From Mesostigma viride (Eukaryota > Streptophyta > Mesostigmatophyceae > Mesostigmatales > Mesostigmataceae): a stretch of DNA of 64,000 nt. Below are positions 40,975 through 52,335 of the stretch, piece after piece; within the stretch, counting starts at the first letter, position 1, and each line of letters starts with the position of its first letter. The position numbers were made by a program, and so were the translations under genes. Where the stretch lies: NCBI GenBank assembly GCA_009746045.1, contig RPFO01001885.1, positions 217,657 through 281,656 on the forward strand, read 5' to 3'. The notes under the pieces are model-generated. The model did not search any database. It saw only the letters and a program-made list of their open reading frames with translations, and had not been told where the DNA came from.

Positions 40975-41378
40975 CAGAGGAGTCTCACATCCGTGGGACA
41001 GCAGTGGGACAATTTCACGTAGGTGGGACACCCAAGCTCACGTAGGTGGGACACCCCATTTTCCCAAACTCACCTGGGTGGGACACCCCATTTCCCCAAA
41101 CTCACTTAGATGGAACACCCCATTTTACCAAACTCACATAGGTGGGACACCCCATCTTCCCAAACTCACGTGGGACACCCCGTTTCCCCAAACTCACCTA
41201 GGTGGAACACCCCAATTTCACGTAGGTGGGACACCCCAACTCACATAGGTGGGACACCCCGTTTTCCTAAACTCAGGTAGGTGGGACATGATTTCACCAA
41301 GGTGGGACGTCCCACCTTCGTGCATTTGTCCCAAGTCCGCCGGATTGGGATGCGTCCCACGGATGTGTGACTCCACTG
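40975..41378. mobile_element. 404-bp TA-flanked MITE in the piggyBac transposase 3' end
   Basis: Inverted ends CAGWGGAGTCWCACATCC continue with GTGGGAC and are bordered by TA on both sides. The interior is a minisatellite of about 35-bp units (GTGGGACACCCCATTTTCCC) at 41012-41330. It supplies the last codons and stop of the transposase frame. Confidence 0.8.
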
Positions 41379-42133
41379 TATGACGCGCGCCTCTTGCTCT
41401 TCAGAGCACGCCGCCTCGCGGCCCCTGTCAGCAGCCCAGCACCCTCTGCAGCCCTTGTGGTGCGCCCGTTTGACTCAGCCCACTCCCTGCCAGCCGCGCT
41501 ACGGCGCGAGAGGGGCAGCTGGGCGCGCTGCTTCAGGTCGCCCCCGTCCAGGCCGGTCAGCAGCCCCGAGTGGTACACGTTCCAGCAGGAGCCCACGCAC
41601 AGCGCCGTGTCGCAGTCCCTGCACCAGAAGTTGGTGCGCTTGCGCACCTTCTCGACTGCGCACACCATGCACTGCGCCTGTTCCACGAAGGGGATGCGCT
41701 CTGGCTCCAGGTGGGTGCCGGTGAGGCGGTCGTCACGCCCGGGACGGTGGATATGTGGCTCAGCGAGGAGAGCCGCCATCCTGCCGCCTGTCCACTGATT
41801 GGTGCACAGCTCGTCGGCAAGCTTGCTCAAGAAGCCAGCATGGCTGAACACATCAGCGCGGCCAGTGTGGGTGAGCTTGTGCAGGATGAAGGCGTTGGTG
41901 ACCGAGTTGGCCAGGTGGCCAGTTGCAGCCCTGTGCCACCAAATGCGCGTCACGAGCGCATCCCGCACACGGTATTCAGCCATGAACTGGTCCTGCAGGT
42001 CCACTGCCTTGTAGGTCCCCCAGTAGATCGGCACCAGGCTGGGGGCAGGCACCGTGATGCGAATGTCGTGCCCCCCGTGGCGGCTGACCTCCACCTTGGT
42101 GAGGGGGATCCCCTTGGACGCGATCCACACCGT
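41294..42133 (-). pseudogene. piggyBac transposase, C-terminal part with cysteine-rich domain
   Basis: Continues in frame after the TAG: YWGTYKAVDLQDQF and TRIWWHR follow, then a cross-brace Cys-rich domain (CMVCAVEKVRKRTNFWCRDC followed by CVGSC and YH) that piggyBac proteins use to bind their ends. The last 28 or so residues (from VTHPWDASQ) are encoded by the inserted MITE. Single stop, otherwise open. Confidence 0.85.
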
Positions 42134-43396
42134 CTACCTGTCCTGCCACGCCACGAGGGTGAGCCCATCCTGATCGACAGCCCACGCGTAGTCCCCCTGC
42201 TCCGGCCTGCGCCCCAGCTGGTCCTTGACCTCCTTGAAGGGAAGCCCGCGCCGGTTGGGCATGATAGTGCCCACCACCTGGTGGCCCTGCAGGTCGTGGA
42301 GCTCCTCCAGCATGTGGCGGCTGGTGTAGAAGCGGTCGGTGGCGATCCTGCATGGGTGCGGCAGCTCGCCCGCCAGCATCTTGGTGATCTTGAACGTGTG
42401 CTGCTCCTCGGGCAGCTTGTCGTAGGTGTGCGCGTGGTAGAGGTAGCCCGATGGCCAGTCGCAGATGCAATACTGCTTGATGTGGAACGGGGACGGCTTG
42501 GTCGGGTTATAGCACCGGATAGGGCACAGCTTGTGCCGCGACGAGATGGATCGCTCGTCCATGGCAGCTTGCTCCCCTGGCACGAAGTACTTCTTGTATG
42601 CTGCATTCAGCAGCTCCTCCAGCCAGAGGAACTGGAAGAGCCTCCACTCGCGTGTCTGGCGGTTCTCAGGGCGGTCTGCGGTGTTCCTGAAATGGAGATA
42701 GCGGCAAATCTGGTCAAACCTCTGTTTAGCCATGACCTGCTGCAGGTTGACAGGAGCTGCAGCACCCATGGGCAGCCCAGTAAAGTAGTCTCCCCTTGCA
42801 GGAAGACGCTCCAGAGACATGGTGATGATGATGCCCAAGAACTTGCCGAGCTCGTGGATAGTCATCGGTGTCCATTCCCGAGCTCCAGGCTTGCCAGCAG
42901 CTTGCTGCTGTTCAGCATACGGGTTGGTCTCAGCAACGATGGGCTCGAGCACAGTCTTGGGATCCCAAAACAGAAGGAACAGCTCAAGAGGACCGAACCT
43001 GTGCGCACGGCCGGGAATGTTCTTGTATGTTGCCTTGCCGTCAAACGGCGCAGGTATCTCGGGCAGAATTCCATCCTCAGGCTTTCCTGACCCGAAAATC
43101 CAGTCACTATCCTCCTGAGCCGCACCGTCATCAGGCTGCTCCTCATCATCGGAATCGACCAGGTCTGGCACCTCGTCGGCCTGGTCCTCATCAGCGCTGC
43201 CTTCGGAGTTGTCATCGTCTGCAACCGGGGCTGGCTGCAGCCGACGCCTTCTGGGTGGATTCCGGAGTGCCGGTGCTCTGGCCGCAGGGCCAGTCTTGCG
43301 CTTGGCACGCTTCTTGACCGGGCTCTGCCAAATATCCTCACTGTCGCCATCGCCAGGCGAGGGGGGGTCAGATCCGTCGGCGGCACCCCCCTGCAC
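42134..43396 (-). CDS. piggyBac transposase, N-terminal and first catalytic part
   Basis: The frame shows an acidic N-terminus (about residues 60-110), LELFLLFWD, MTIHELGKFLGIIITM, RFDQICRYLHFRNTAD and AAMDERSISSRHK, then TDRFYTSRHM and GTIMPNRRGLP, all in the order of the DDE_Tnp_1_7 (piggyBac) domain. Catalytic Asp candidates are in MDERS and ATDRFYTS. It ends at an in-frame TAG (42134-42136); the next feature continues in the same frame. The likely true N-terminus is the Met at 43581 in another frame (MSLNRACTIAKCLFEGDP), separated by a C6 run near 43387-43392, so a second lesion or assembly error exists. The enzyme would excise TTAA-flanked elements precisely. Confidence 0.85.
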   Translation of the reverse strand: MQGGAADGSDPPSPGDGDSEDIWQSPVKKRAKRKTGPAARAPALRNPPRRRRLQPAPVADDDNSEGSADEDQADEVPDLVDSDDEEQPDDGAAQEDSDWIFGSGKPEDGILPEIPAPFDGKATYKNIPGRAHRFGPLELFLLFWDPKTVLEPIVAETNPYAEQQQAAGKPGAREWTPMTIHELGKFLGIIITMSLERLPARGDYFTGLPMGAAAPVNLQQVMAKQRFDQICRYLHFRNTADRPENRQTREWRLFQFLWLEELLNAAYKKYFVPGEQAAMDERSISSRHKLCPIRCYNPTKPSPFHIKQYCICDWPSGYLYHAHTYDKLPEEQHTFKITKMLAGELPHPCRIATDRFYTSRHMLEELHDLQGHQVVGTIMPNRRGLPFKEVKDQLGRRPEQGDYAWAVDQDGLTLVAWQDR

Positions 43397-43581
43397 CCCA
43401 CGTCGTCAACATCACCATGCACGGCGGCATCGCCATCATTCTCATCGCCACCGTCACCATCTACCGAGCCTGCAGCCTCGGCGACCTTCCACTGATAAAC
43501 CTGCGCCTTGGTGAAGTCGTATTTCTTCGGATCGCCCTCGAAAAGGCATTTCGCGATAGTGCATGCGCGGTTCAGCGACAA
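43397..43581 (-). pseudogene. piggyBac transposase N-terminal segment in shifted frame
   Basis: MSLNRACTIAKCLFEGDPKK followed by a helical and acidic segment precedes the main frame in the right order and strand. It joins it across the C6 run at 43387-43392. Confidence 0.5.
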
Positions 43582-44089
43582 GTTACAGACCCAGAAATGC
43601 GCACGGTAGCATGATTTTCCCCGAAATTCTCGCGTGCCCAGCCAGCACCGAATATAGCCGGTGGTACCAAAAGCTTAATTTCACGTCTGAGCAAAAATCC
43701 TGACTGCGCGCCACCGGGAGGCGACGCCATGGCTGCCGTCGTTTCTCGCCATTTTCGCGGTCCTCATCGTTTTGGTCTTTTTTTTCCCGCGCGACGGTAC
43801 CTTTTGACCAGGGTACCCCCCTGGATATTTTAACTCATAGGTCCCTGACCAGATTTCCAAAAGTGGTAAACCAGGGGTGCACAAGATTCTACAAATCTAG
43901 ATCTCAACGCTGGTCTAGTCAGAATCTTAAAAAGTTTGCCAGAATCTGAGCTAGTTCTGCCACAAACTCAGTCCGTTTAATAGGACTGAGAAAAACTCAG
44001 TCCTACAAAACGGACCCAGTACCATTTAAGGGTTAAGGTTTCTCAATCCGCACGCGGAAGCAAGAAGCCTCCAGGGTGGGAGGGAGGGA

Positions 44090-46602
44090 AAAGAAACAAT
44101 TGCGGATCATTGCCTGCCTAGCTTGCTTAAGGGGACTCGCGCGGCGAATATTTTCCGCGCCAAAAAAATTCCGCGGTACCCTCCGTACCGTGAAAAGTGG
44201 GTGCACGGTGCGCGCACCCCTTGCGGAAGTGGCCATGGTGACTGCTTTTAGACGAAACGTGACAAATCTGGCTCGCGGAAAGCAGAAAAAATGCTCGATT
44301 CTTGGAGAAAATTAGTTACTGATTCTAATTTATGGTGGGATAGTTGCGATCTATAATGTCGCGGGCTCTTTTTCTTTACCATCGGCAGGGGGGGTCCGGC
44401 CTGAATTTCTGTCGGGATGAATAAAGTATAATGGATGCCTGCCCGTGTGATTGTCGATTGTTGCCAGTTTTGATGGTCCTAATGGAAGCTAGTTTAAGAT
44501 GTTTCTAAAGCCGTAAAAATTCCCGCCGCTATCTTTACCTTTCCCGTCATTTTGCGGTAAGATAACATTAGGCCTGCGCGATGCGCGCCCGACCTCTCCA
44601 TGAAAGGGTGGCCTTTCTTGTGCGCCTGGGCACGAATAAATGCCCGTTATGGTACGTTCTTGTATTAAACGTCCTAAGATAGCGCTTTCCTGCTTTCTTA
44701 GCTCGTTGAGCGTAAGCTTTTTGCCTTCTTTCCGGCCAGATGCAGCCATGAACTTGCGGGTCCTGGCGCTGCATCGCTAGATTCCTGGATGTTTTTTAGC
44801 AAGTTCGTCTGTGACGTGGCTGGCTTGCTGCAGCGCGTGGCCCACAACCTGTCGGGAAGGTGTAATGCTTTTATTTCTATGCTTCTCTGAAATTTCTTTT
44901 GCTTTCTAGACAGTTGTGTTCGAGGAAATTCACGCGGTCTTCCTAAGCAGCGGCATCATTTTCCCCAGACACTGACGAGCTGGCACCTGTCTCCTAAAGA
45001 AAGTGGCTCGTGCTTGTTAGAAAGGAGGCAGTGTGCATTTTGCGGGACACAATGCTTTGGTGGCACATGCGTCAGGTAGGTTGTTCCAATAGTCTCTTCA
45101 CCTTTCCCACTGAGTAAATGATAGCCTTTGTCATGCTAACCAGAGCAGCTAGCCACTGGTTGGCTGGATAAAAAGTCAGCTTATTTTCTCTTTATATACT
45201 GCGTGTGTGGTCCTCCACATGTCCGGCTTGTTGGGCATTTTGGAACAGGTTTTTAAATGTGTTGTTGGGTGGAACAACTTGGTTGTTGGCACAAAATCAC
45301 ACATTATTAGCCAGAGATAGGCATGACATATGCTGCTCAGGCGTGTCGTCCTACCAGCCTTGTTGTTAAGGGTAGACTCACAAGGCTGGCTGTGCCGATG
45401 GAGGGGTGGGGCGTATGACGCTCCGGACATCCTCCTCACACTCCGTGATCAAAGTGGGCATGTTTTTGGGTGTCTAGGGTAGCAAAACAGATGTCATTTT
45501 GGCTCAGCACTAGCTCAATTCTCTTTTAGCGTCTACCCAGGTGGCATCACAGGAAAATCAATAACTTGAGCTACGCTTGTCAGAATGAGCTCAAACTTTA
45601 TGGTTGTGTTTCCCCCCACTCAGTGGAATATGCATGTATGGATGACCCAATCTGATGTGTTAATGATTTGATTTATTTTTTTTGGCTCAAAAAAGTACCC
45701 ATTTTGCGGGAAAATTAATAACTCAAACAAATGTGACCATTTTGGCCATGTAAATAGCCCAGCTTTTAAAAAAGTGGGGGAACTTTGCAGGTATGTATGG
45801 GCAGGTCATTTAGACAAGTGGTTTGTCTTGGGCAAAATATCTCATAAATAGCGTCTTTTTCTATTTTTAGCTCGCCACCGGTGCGTGGTTGGGGGTAGTA
45901 CCCCCAACAAGTGGTGGTATGAATGTCCAAACATCATATTTATGGTACCCAATCATCACTGGATGGTTCCCATGTGCATTGGAACTGATACTCACTAAAG
46001 TCTGTTTTTCAGGCTTTTGGACGTGCGAGTCCCCTTAAGGCATGGCCCGCCGACACACAAGCTGACATCATCCTAAATTAAGTAACACCGGCATGCGTCA
46101 CACGCCGGCCTGAACCGTGCTGAAAACACCACTACAAACAAGGTGGCCACGCACCCCCGGGCTAGTGCGTTAACCGTACAGGTAGTTGTACAAGGTTCCC
46201 AAGTGTAACAAACAATACACTCGCCCATCGACCCCTTGGGGCCGGTCCGAATCCACTATACAATAATTAATCACGACTCACTAAAGAAACCAAATCAGCA
46301 TTCGTTAAGCAACCAGCCGACCCTACAGGTCCCCACCTAACCTCAGCTGGTGCAACTAAACACGAATCTTTGCAAGCAAGTCGTATAGAACCTACAATTA
46401 ATTTTCTCGGACCACTAATTAATAGCCACGGACCCTTATAAACAACCGTGTCAACCAAGGAAAATTCGGGCGAACAGGAAACCCTTTCTACAGATCGAAT
46501 CAGTCAGCCCATGTCGCAGACAGCCTTCCACATCCAGGCCAAGGCATAGCGGCCCTATCTTTCCCGCATGCGTTAATTAAACTATGTTCAGAGAAAACCG
46601 AT
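44090..46602. repeat. Module alpha, copy 3 (split by a TTAA insertion)
   Basis: 44090-44130 and 46035-46602 together match alpha1/alpha2 at lower identity, ending TTCAGAGAAAACCGAT. Confidence 0.8.
44131..46034. mobile_element. 1.9-kb TTAA element, non-autonomous
   Basis: Inverted ends GGGGACTCGC lie between TTAA duplications (44127-44130, 46035-46038) that split module alpha3 at GCTTGC|TTAA|GGCATGG. No transposase. The interior has splice-like signals (CTTTCTAG near 44910) but no supported gene. Confidence 0.88.
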
Positions 46603-46692
46603 CAAGATCACTGAGCTCCCAAGAAGACCAGCATATGATTGAATACATTAAGTGGAGCCCTGCCACAAATGCAGCAGTTAACAGTGGCCTTA
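46603..46692. repeat. Module beta, copy 3
   Basis: Carries CCAGCATATGATTGA and ACATTAAGTGG and follows the alpha3 end directly. Confidence 0.8.
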
Positions 46693-47566
46693 AGGTTTCT
46701 CAATCCGTACGCGGAAGCAAGAAGCCTGCACCCAATTACCCCCCCCTGGCGCCAACCCCATTGCGCCGATTAAACTCATGACCATCATGCGCGAAAGAGC
46801 GTGCCGCAACATCTTAAATGGCGAGTCAGCCCGCGCTAGGCTATATTAACCCCGCAGGGGCCTGCTGGTTCAATGCGACACAAGCCGGTGACTACCCCAA
46901 AAGCAAGCCCCCAAAAAGAGCCAGCATTTGGCAATTCTGGAACCGTCCAAAAAGGAAAGAGGTTTTATAACACCATAATAGACTGAGCCGCGCAGCAGGT
47001 GCTGAGATGAAAAGGAACGACAAAGGTCTGGGGTAGCCTCGCCTCCCTAAGAAGCCCTTCCCAACTTGAGTCTCGCAATAGGGAAATTTCTAGCTACGGA
47101 GCGCAACTCTCGCGCGGCTCCTATTGTCCCCAACTACCCCTCCTCGGCAGGGGCAGCTGGACAACTGACCTGCCGCCACAAAAAATAATTTATGAAAAAA
47201 AACAGGCAGTTGCTGACAGGAACCTGGTTCAGGACCTAATGGGTCCAGGTCACTTCCCACGCACCATCGCAAGGTGGCAAGCCTGCGATGTGACACTGGA
47301 GCTGTTTTAGAAACTTACGAACAGCTCCGCCGAAGCTGGTCAAACCGCCGAAGTAGCGCCCCATCCTTCGCCCATGTCAAAAAGACCCGCAGCGGTGGAA
47401 AAACGCCATGGGGGTAAATTTAAATTTTCTTTCCGTTGCACGACCAACTATACTATGCTTGGTCGGACAACTTAGCGGTTGTGCCACCATCTGCCTCGGC
47501 TACAAGACCGATGCAACTCGCGCTAGAATGTGCAATTTTGCACAGGCGGGCATTGCCGCCATTGTA

Positions 47567-47820
47567 AAAGAAACAATTAATTTTCTCAGACCACTAATTA
47601 ACCACGGTTGTACAATTAGTTTTCTCGGACCACTAATTAATAGCCACTGACCCTTAAAAACAAACCGTGTCAACCAAGGAAAATTCGGGCGAACAGGAAA
47701 CCCTTTGTACAGATCGAATTAGTCAGCCCATGTCGCAGACAGCCTTCCACATCTAGGCCAAGGCATAGCGGCCCTATCTTTCCCGCATGCGTTAATTAAA
47801 CTATATTCAGAGAAAACCGA
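47567..47820. repeat. Module alpha, copy 4 (internally deleted)
   Basis: Keeps the AAAGAAACAATT start and the terminal TTCAGAGAAAACCGA but lacks about 360 bp. A TTTTCTCRGACCACTAATTA duplication marks the deletion. Confidence 0.75.
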
Positions 47821-48794
47821 ATGTTGTGGATGCATGGGTTACGTAGCCCCTTGCACACCCTTGCTATGCATGCATCTGGGCCTTGGCACAGTATACCTGC
47901 TAGTATGTAGACATTGGTAGCCACCACATGGTGGTGTTTTCTTTACAACATCATGAAGTATATAGTTAAAGCTGCGTGTTAGTGATCATTTTGAGCATTA
48001 CCCTGCAAGTCACAAGCACCATGTTCACACCTACCGTTGTAATGCCTCTTAGTGCCGAGCTGTCGCCCCATAGCCAGTTAGCAGCCAAAATGATGAAGCC
48101 CAGCATGTGAGGAGCTACAGTAGCATTGCCAATGATGTAGGCTTGCTTTACCTCATTTAGTCAAGCATTGGCATGTGAGAAAAACTGTGCATGTGGTAGG
48201 TTTGTGTGGTGGGTAGTCTTTGGCCTTCCCATGCCATGATACGCACGAATGTGACTGTGCATTGGCATGGCGACCTATGTTTAATCGCTGTTATGGATGT
48301 TCTGGAGGCTGAAATTGTTTACATAATGCATGTTTGATCATCAATGATGTTTTTTGTTGCTATGGGATAAGAATTCTGAGTTGTAATGTCACCAGCCAAA
48401 GTGGACCCTATTTGTAGTGGCCAGTTATTTTTAGATTGTGCAGCTGGGTCCCTGGGACAACCCATGATGTCAGTGTTCAGAAGCCATGCCTGGCTACCCA
48501 AGCAACTGCCTGAAAAATATTGGGAGCAATGGATCTGTTTTGAGGTGTAATAATGCATAATACATGTGTTTTTTTTTTTTCGCACTCTCGCACCCCCCTG
48601 AGGGTGGTGCTATATTTAGCACCCATAGGACATTGCAACATGACCAATGACATGACCCCCAAGTAACTCATTATATGTGTGTGCTTTGGTCCAAGTATGG
48701 ACACTAAAATTGTTTTTAGGGTGGTTTGTGGGCATTATCTTGCAAAGTGCAACTGGCCTCTATTTGTAGTGGCGAGTTGGACACGATCCAAGGG

Positions 48795-50300
48795 TTAATT
48801 CTGATAATTATTCAGGAAGTTTTACGTATTTCAACATACCCCAGTGACTTTGTGACTTTGTCTCGGGTATTCACCTGTTCTGATGGTTGACCAGCTATGA
48901 TCAGACAAGTGTGCGCTCAGCGCACTACGGGTCTAATTCTTGGCGCTGACCTAAAACTTTCCCACAAAAACCTTTGCAGTTCTGCGGTCTGCCACAAACT
49001 CATGCCAATTTTTGACCAGTTGAGCTCATCGTCCAAAATCGGCGTTAGGATGGTTTACAGGTTAAGCAAGGAGTGAATGAATGTCCATTGTGACCGTACA
49101 TGTGAGTCGACGTGGTCAATGTTTGCTTTATGCTTTGTGAGCTTGCAGATCATGGGCCAAGTGGCACAAACACAACGGCGGCTTCTAACAACTACCGTAA
49201 ATGGTAAGTCTAAGAGTCATATAGTACACATTCACTTGGCATGGTGCTTGTACCCTTGTGCGTTTCAGTACATACTATTAGTGTAATCCTTACTTCTAAA
49301 TACTAATATTGCGATTGGTATTTGTATTAGCATATGGTCGCTTCCAGGTTCTATGAAAATTGACAAGCACCCCACGAGCTTATATGTAGGGGAGGGCATC
49401 TCGCGGGCTTATGAATTGCCACTAAGTATGTGGGAAGCCTGTGTAGAAACAAAGTCGTGCAGCACACCTTGCCTGGCTGGCGCCAGCGGCACCTCCTATG
49501 TAGGGAGTATGGGGGGAGACCGCCAATGCTCCCATGTCGTTGCCAGGTGACAAGGACATGCTGGAAGGACGGTTCTTTTTTCTGATTTCGATTACTCGGA
49601 TGGATGTCGCCCTTCAGTCCAGAAAGTCGCTTAGTTCAGCATTCAGCTTAGATAAGTCGTATTTACTAGACAATAGTCACAAGGGATAAGGATACATGTC
49701 GCACAGGAGTCCCTTAAAAAGGAGGGCAAGGTATGAAAAAAGGCGAGCTGTACGGAAAACTAGTCCACGAGCTTAAGTAGCTATCTATCTTAACCCATAG
49801 TCCGCTGACCCATTTTTGGCACTTTCATACCCCTGAAAATGAAAAAATCATAACTCACAGGCCACAACTCCAAATACCCCCAACCAAGATGCTAGGAGTA
49901 TCCACACTTCAAGGGCTTTCAGAATATGCAATAATACCATGGCTTTATCAAAGCATTTGGATGATAGCTCTAGTCAAAGTTGGCCAAAAGACGATCTTTT
50001 TTCCCCAAGGAAAAGTTTACCCCCCACTTTTTTCCCAGGGAGGGTAGGGAACCTCAATACCAACATAGGACACGTTCCGCGGCCTGGCACTGAACGCAAA
50101 TGGTTTTCACCTTAGCGGAGTGTCTGATCAGAATATACGCTTGGCTGATTTCGATAGTACCGGCTACGCCCCCTTCTACTAAAAGAAGGATTCAGCCGTG
50201 TTCAGCCCGTCTCACGGTGCGAGACTGAACAAGTCTCGCGTGCAGACACGTGTGTAGTACTCCTACACACAGATCTCGAGTGATTTATCTAGTACCAAAT
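48795..50300. other. Non-coding stretch with exon-like segment and relic repeats
   Basis: No long gene. A 55-bp segment at 49149-49203 lies between TTGCAG and GTAAGT and is open in one frame, like a short internal exon. 49800-49985 is an inverted relative of 31440-31610. Confidence 0.35.
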
Positions 50301-50535
50301 CCGAAAAGCTTGCATCACTCCCCGGACAGGAGAACTTTTGCGGATGACTGTAGGTGTAAGTTGGCGATGCCATGGTAACCGGAGACGTCCGTCCTATAGT
50401 CAGCAAAATTGGTGCGAGAGGTCCCCAGTTCGATTCCGGTCGGATTCATTTGCAGATCGCGTTTTTCCGCGTTTTCCGCGGCCCGGCACTGAACGCAAAT
50501 GGTTTTCACCTTTGCGGAGTGTCTGATCAGAATAG
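50085..50535. repeat. tRNA-like SINE candidate with duplicated 60-bp flank
   Basis: About 60 bp containing GGCACTGAACGCAAATGG occurs at 50085-50140 and again at 50475-50535. Between them, 50388-50444 has TCCGTCC...GGTCGGA pairing (6 of 7) and a B-box-like AGTTCGATTCC. It is too short (57 bp) to be a functional tRNA. Confidence 0.4.
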
Positions 50536-50938
50536 GACAACTTAGTTGGATAGTCCAATGGGGGCTTCCTTGGGTCAGACCATCCGGATAACCCATTACC
50601 TCTTCTTTGGGGACATGCCACTGGTCCCATATCTTTGACTTTAGGGTGCCATAAATAGCGCAAACCCCAGGGGGGTACGGAAAAATGGGGTTTGAGACAT
50701 ACATCATGCAATATGGACCGCTTATACAAATATATAGGCCCTGAAATTTCAAAGGCAGTTAGTTTATATCACAGGCATGCCATCAATGCATTCACAACAT
50801 GATATGCTACAGAACTGCACAAGCTAGCTAGCAAAAATCCCAGAATAGCTCAGTCCTAAAAATAGGACCAAGTTTTTTGGGGGTGGTTGGCTAGCACTAC
50901 CGTTTTGGTTTCCTTTCCCAATGTGGCACAAAACATCT

Positions 50939-51661
50939 TCGTGTATCCATTGCTCCCACTCCACCAACTTCTTATTGAAAACATTAAGTGGTCGCTTAAA
51001 ATGGACAGCAAAATGGCGTCCCCTGCCATTTGCAGTTCTCCGAGCAAAGTTTGCGAATCCCCAAGACAACAAAACACAGGGAGGGTGGGTGGGCAAGAAA
51101 AAAGACCTTCCCCTTCCTCGCAAGGCCCCTAAAAAGACGACACAACACGCTACATGGCAACGCCCCTAAAAAAATCCCAGCCTTACTGACACAACTAATG
51201 TCAGACCGGCAACTACGAAATGTCAGCAAAATGATTCGAGTCATGAAACTTTTAACTACACTAGTCGCCAATCAAGAGCAGTTTCAGGCCAGCATACAAA
51301 ATTAAAAGGCCTTATAAATACGACCTTTTTAACCGCCTGAACAACAATGAAAACTGCCCGTAACTAATCACCCAGCTACAAAATCCAAACTGATTATCAT
51401 TTGCTAAAAACGGCCCTAGTCGCCGGCCATGCCAGCGAAACTGGAACCCCAAGAGCGTGCCACGTAATCTTTGCCGCCGTCAGGAACACTTCGATTGCGG
51501 CGTTCGTTCTCGCCCATTATAAGAAACTATTTTCAGAGAAATCCAATTCGTGTATCCATTGCTCCCACTCCACCAACTTCTTATTGAAAACATTTAGTGG
51601 TCGCTTAAAATGGACAGCAAAATGGCGTCCCCTGCCATTTGCAGTTCTCCGAGCAAAGTTT
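50939..51661. mobile_element. Modular dimeric element, third family member
   Basis: First monomer 50939-51548 starts CGTGTATCCATTGC with CCAACTTCTTATTGA and ACATTAAGTGG, and ends TATAAGAAACTA then TTCAGAGAAATCCAATT. At 51549 a second monomer starts with the same bases and is cut off near 51661. The interior differs from copies 1 and 2, yet the ends are conserved. Confidence 0.65.
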
Positions 51662-51696
51662 AGCGAATCCCCAACTCCCCCACGCCTGGCTGACTC

Positions 51697-51990
51697 AAAG
51701 CCGCTCCCCTCTCTCCCAGGACCGCGTGTCCATCGAGAATGCCCTGCCGCAATGGACCCCGTTTTCAATGAACTCCCAAACGGCAGCCTTGGCCGGCTTT
51801 GAATCACCATCCCCCTCGTCCCCACTGTTGTCGGGGCCAGTAGGCTCCTCGTCCCCACCGTCATTGTTGTTGGCATCCTCATCTAACTCCAAGCCAGCAA
51901 GATGTCGTGCTCGGGCCTCTTCGTACTCCGACTCTGACATGTCATCGTAGTTTATTCCGAGGTCAGGTTCCTTGCCTCGACCGTGCGCCA
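51697..51990 (-). CDS. Acidic N-terminal protein fragment
   Basis: From the Met at 51990 (MAHGRGKEPDLGINYDDMSE) the frame encodes about 97 residues rich in Asp, Glu, Asn and Gly. Such acidic starts occur in piggyBac and other transposases. The frame ends close to the junction with the third modular element, so it may be the 5' end of a gene truncated by that insertion. I cannot name the family. Confidence 0.35.
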
Positions 51991-52189
51991 TCGCTCTACT
52001 TTCCAGGCAGCTAGTAAATGCCAGCACTGTGCTACTGCACGGTAGACAGGCGGCAGCACCTTTTGCATGTTTAGTGTTAGCGGCCTCAAGCCTCAGCTTC
52101 GGTAGCGGCGGTTACTTTGGGCGTGCAAGGCTGTCGGCTGCATGAGCTGCGCCAAAACTAGCTCTGGCGCCAAATTCCGGTGCCGGGCG

Positions 52190-52335
52190 CCGTATAATAC
52201 GCGAAAAATACGTATAATGCGCCGTATTTGCGTTGAGAACGCAATACGCCGTATTTCTAGTACGTTAGTACGCCAAACCCCGCCGTATTGTATAATACGG
52301 CGTATTTACCGTATTATACGGCGTATTGGCGTTCA
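52190..52335. repeat. TATTATACGG-type repeat cluster, second
   Basis: CGCCGTATAATACGCG, ATACGGCGTATT and related words make nested palindromes. Same vocabulary as 16715-16850. Confidence 0.6.

Larger units (their letters stand above)
38632..44032 (-). mobile_element. piggyBac transposon with transposase gene
   Basis: TTAA at 38628-38631 and 44033-44036 flank ends CCCTTAAATGGTA in inverse orientation, once the nested element at 38639-40358 (inserted in a TTAA within the left end) is removed. The host module joins perfectly across the duplication. Own length is about 3.7 kb. Subterminal CTCAGTCC palindromes are present. The transposase is damaged by a stop, a frameshift and a MITE. Confidence 0.88.
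38542..47820. mobile_element. Modular dimeric element, copy 2, interrupted by two TTAA transposons
   Basis: Module order after removing insertions is beta-gamma'-alpha3-beta-gamma-eta-alpha4, the same topology as copy 1. Interrupting elements are 38632-44032 and 44131-46034, each with TTAA duplications that restore the module sequence seen in copy 1. It starts AAGATCACTGAGCTCCC and ends TTCAGAGAAAACCGA. Confidence 0.65.
37347..48794. mobile_element. Outer TTAA element containing all nested insertions
   Basis: TTAA followed by CCCTTGGATCGT at 37343-37358 is matched by the inverse at 48783-48798. Without the inserted material (38542-47820) the element would be about 2.2 kb, again non-coding. 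CCCTATT...TAGTGGCCAG words occur near both ends. An alternative is two separate elements of the same family in opposite orientation. Confidence 0.6.

Noticed and set aside
41570-43090. 506-residue plus-strand frame
   Set aside because: Antisense shadow of the GC-rich piggyBac transposase, which has family motifs on the minus strand.
50388-50444. Functional tRNA gene
   Set aside because: Only 57 bases, lacks an anticodon arm and has a mismatched T stem.
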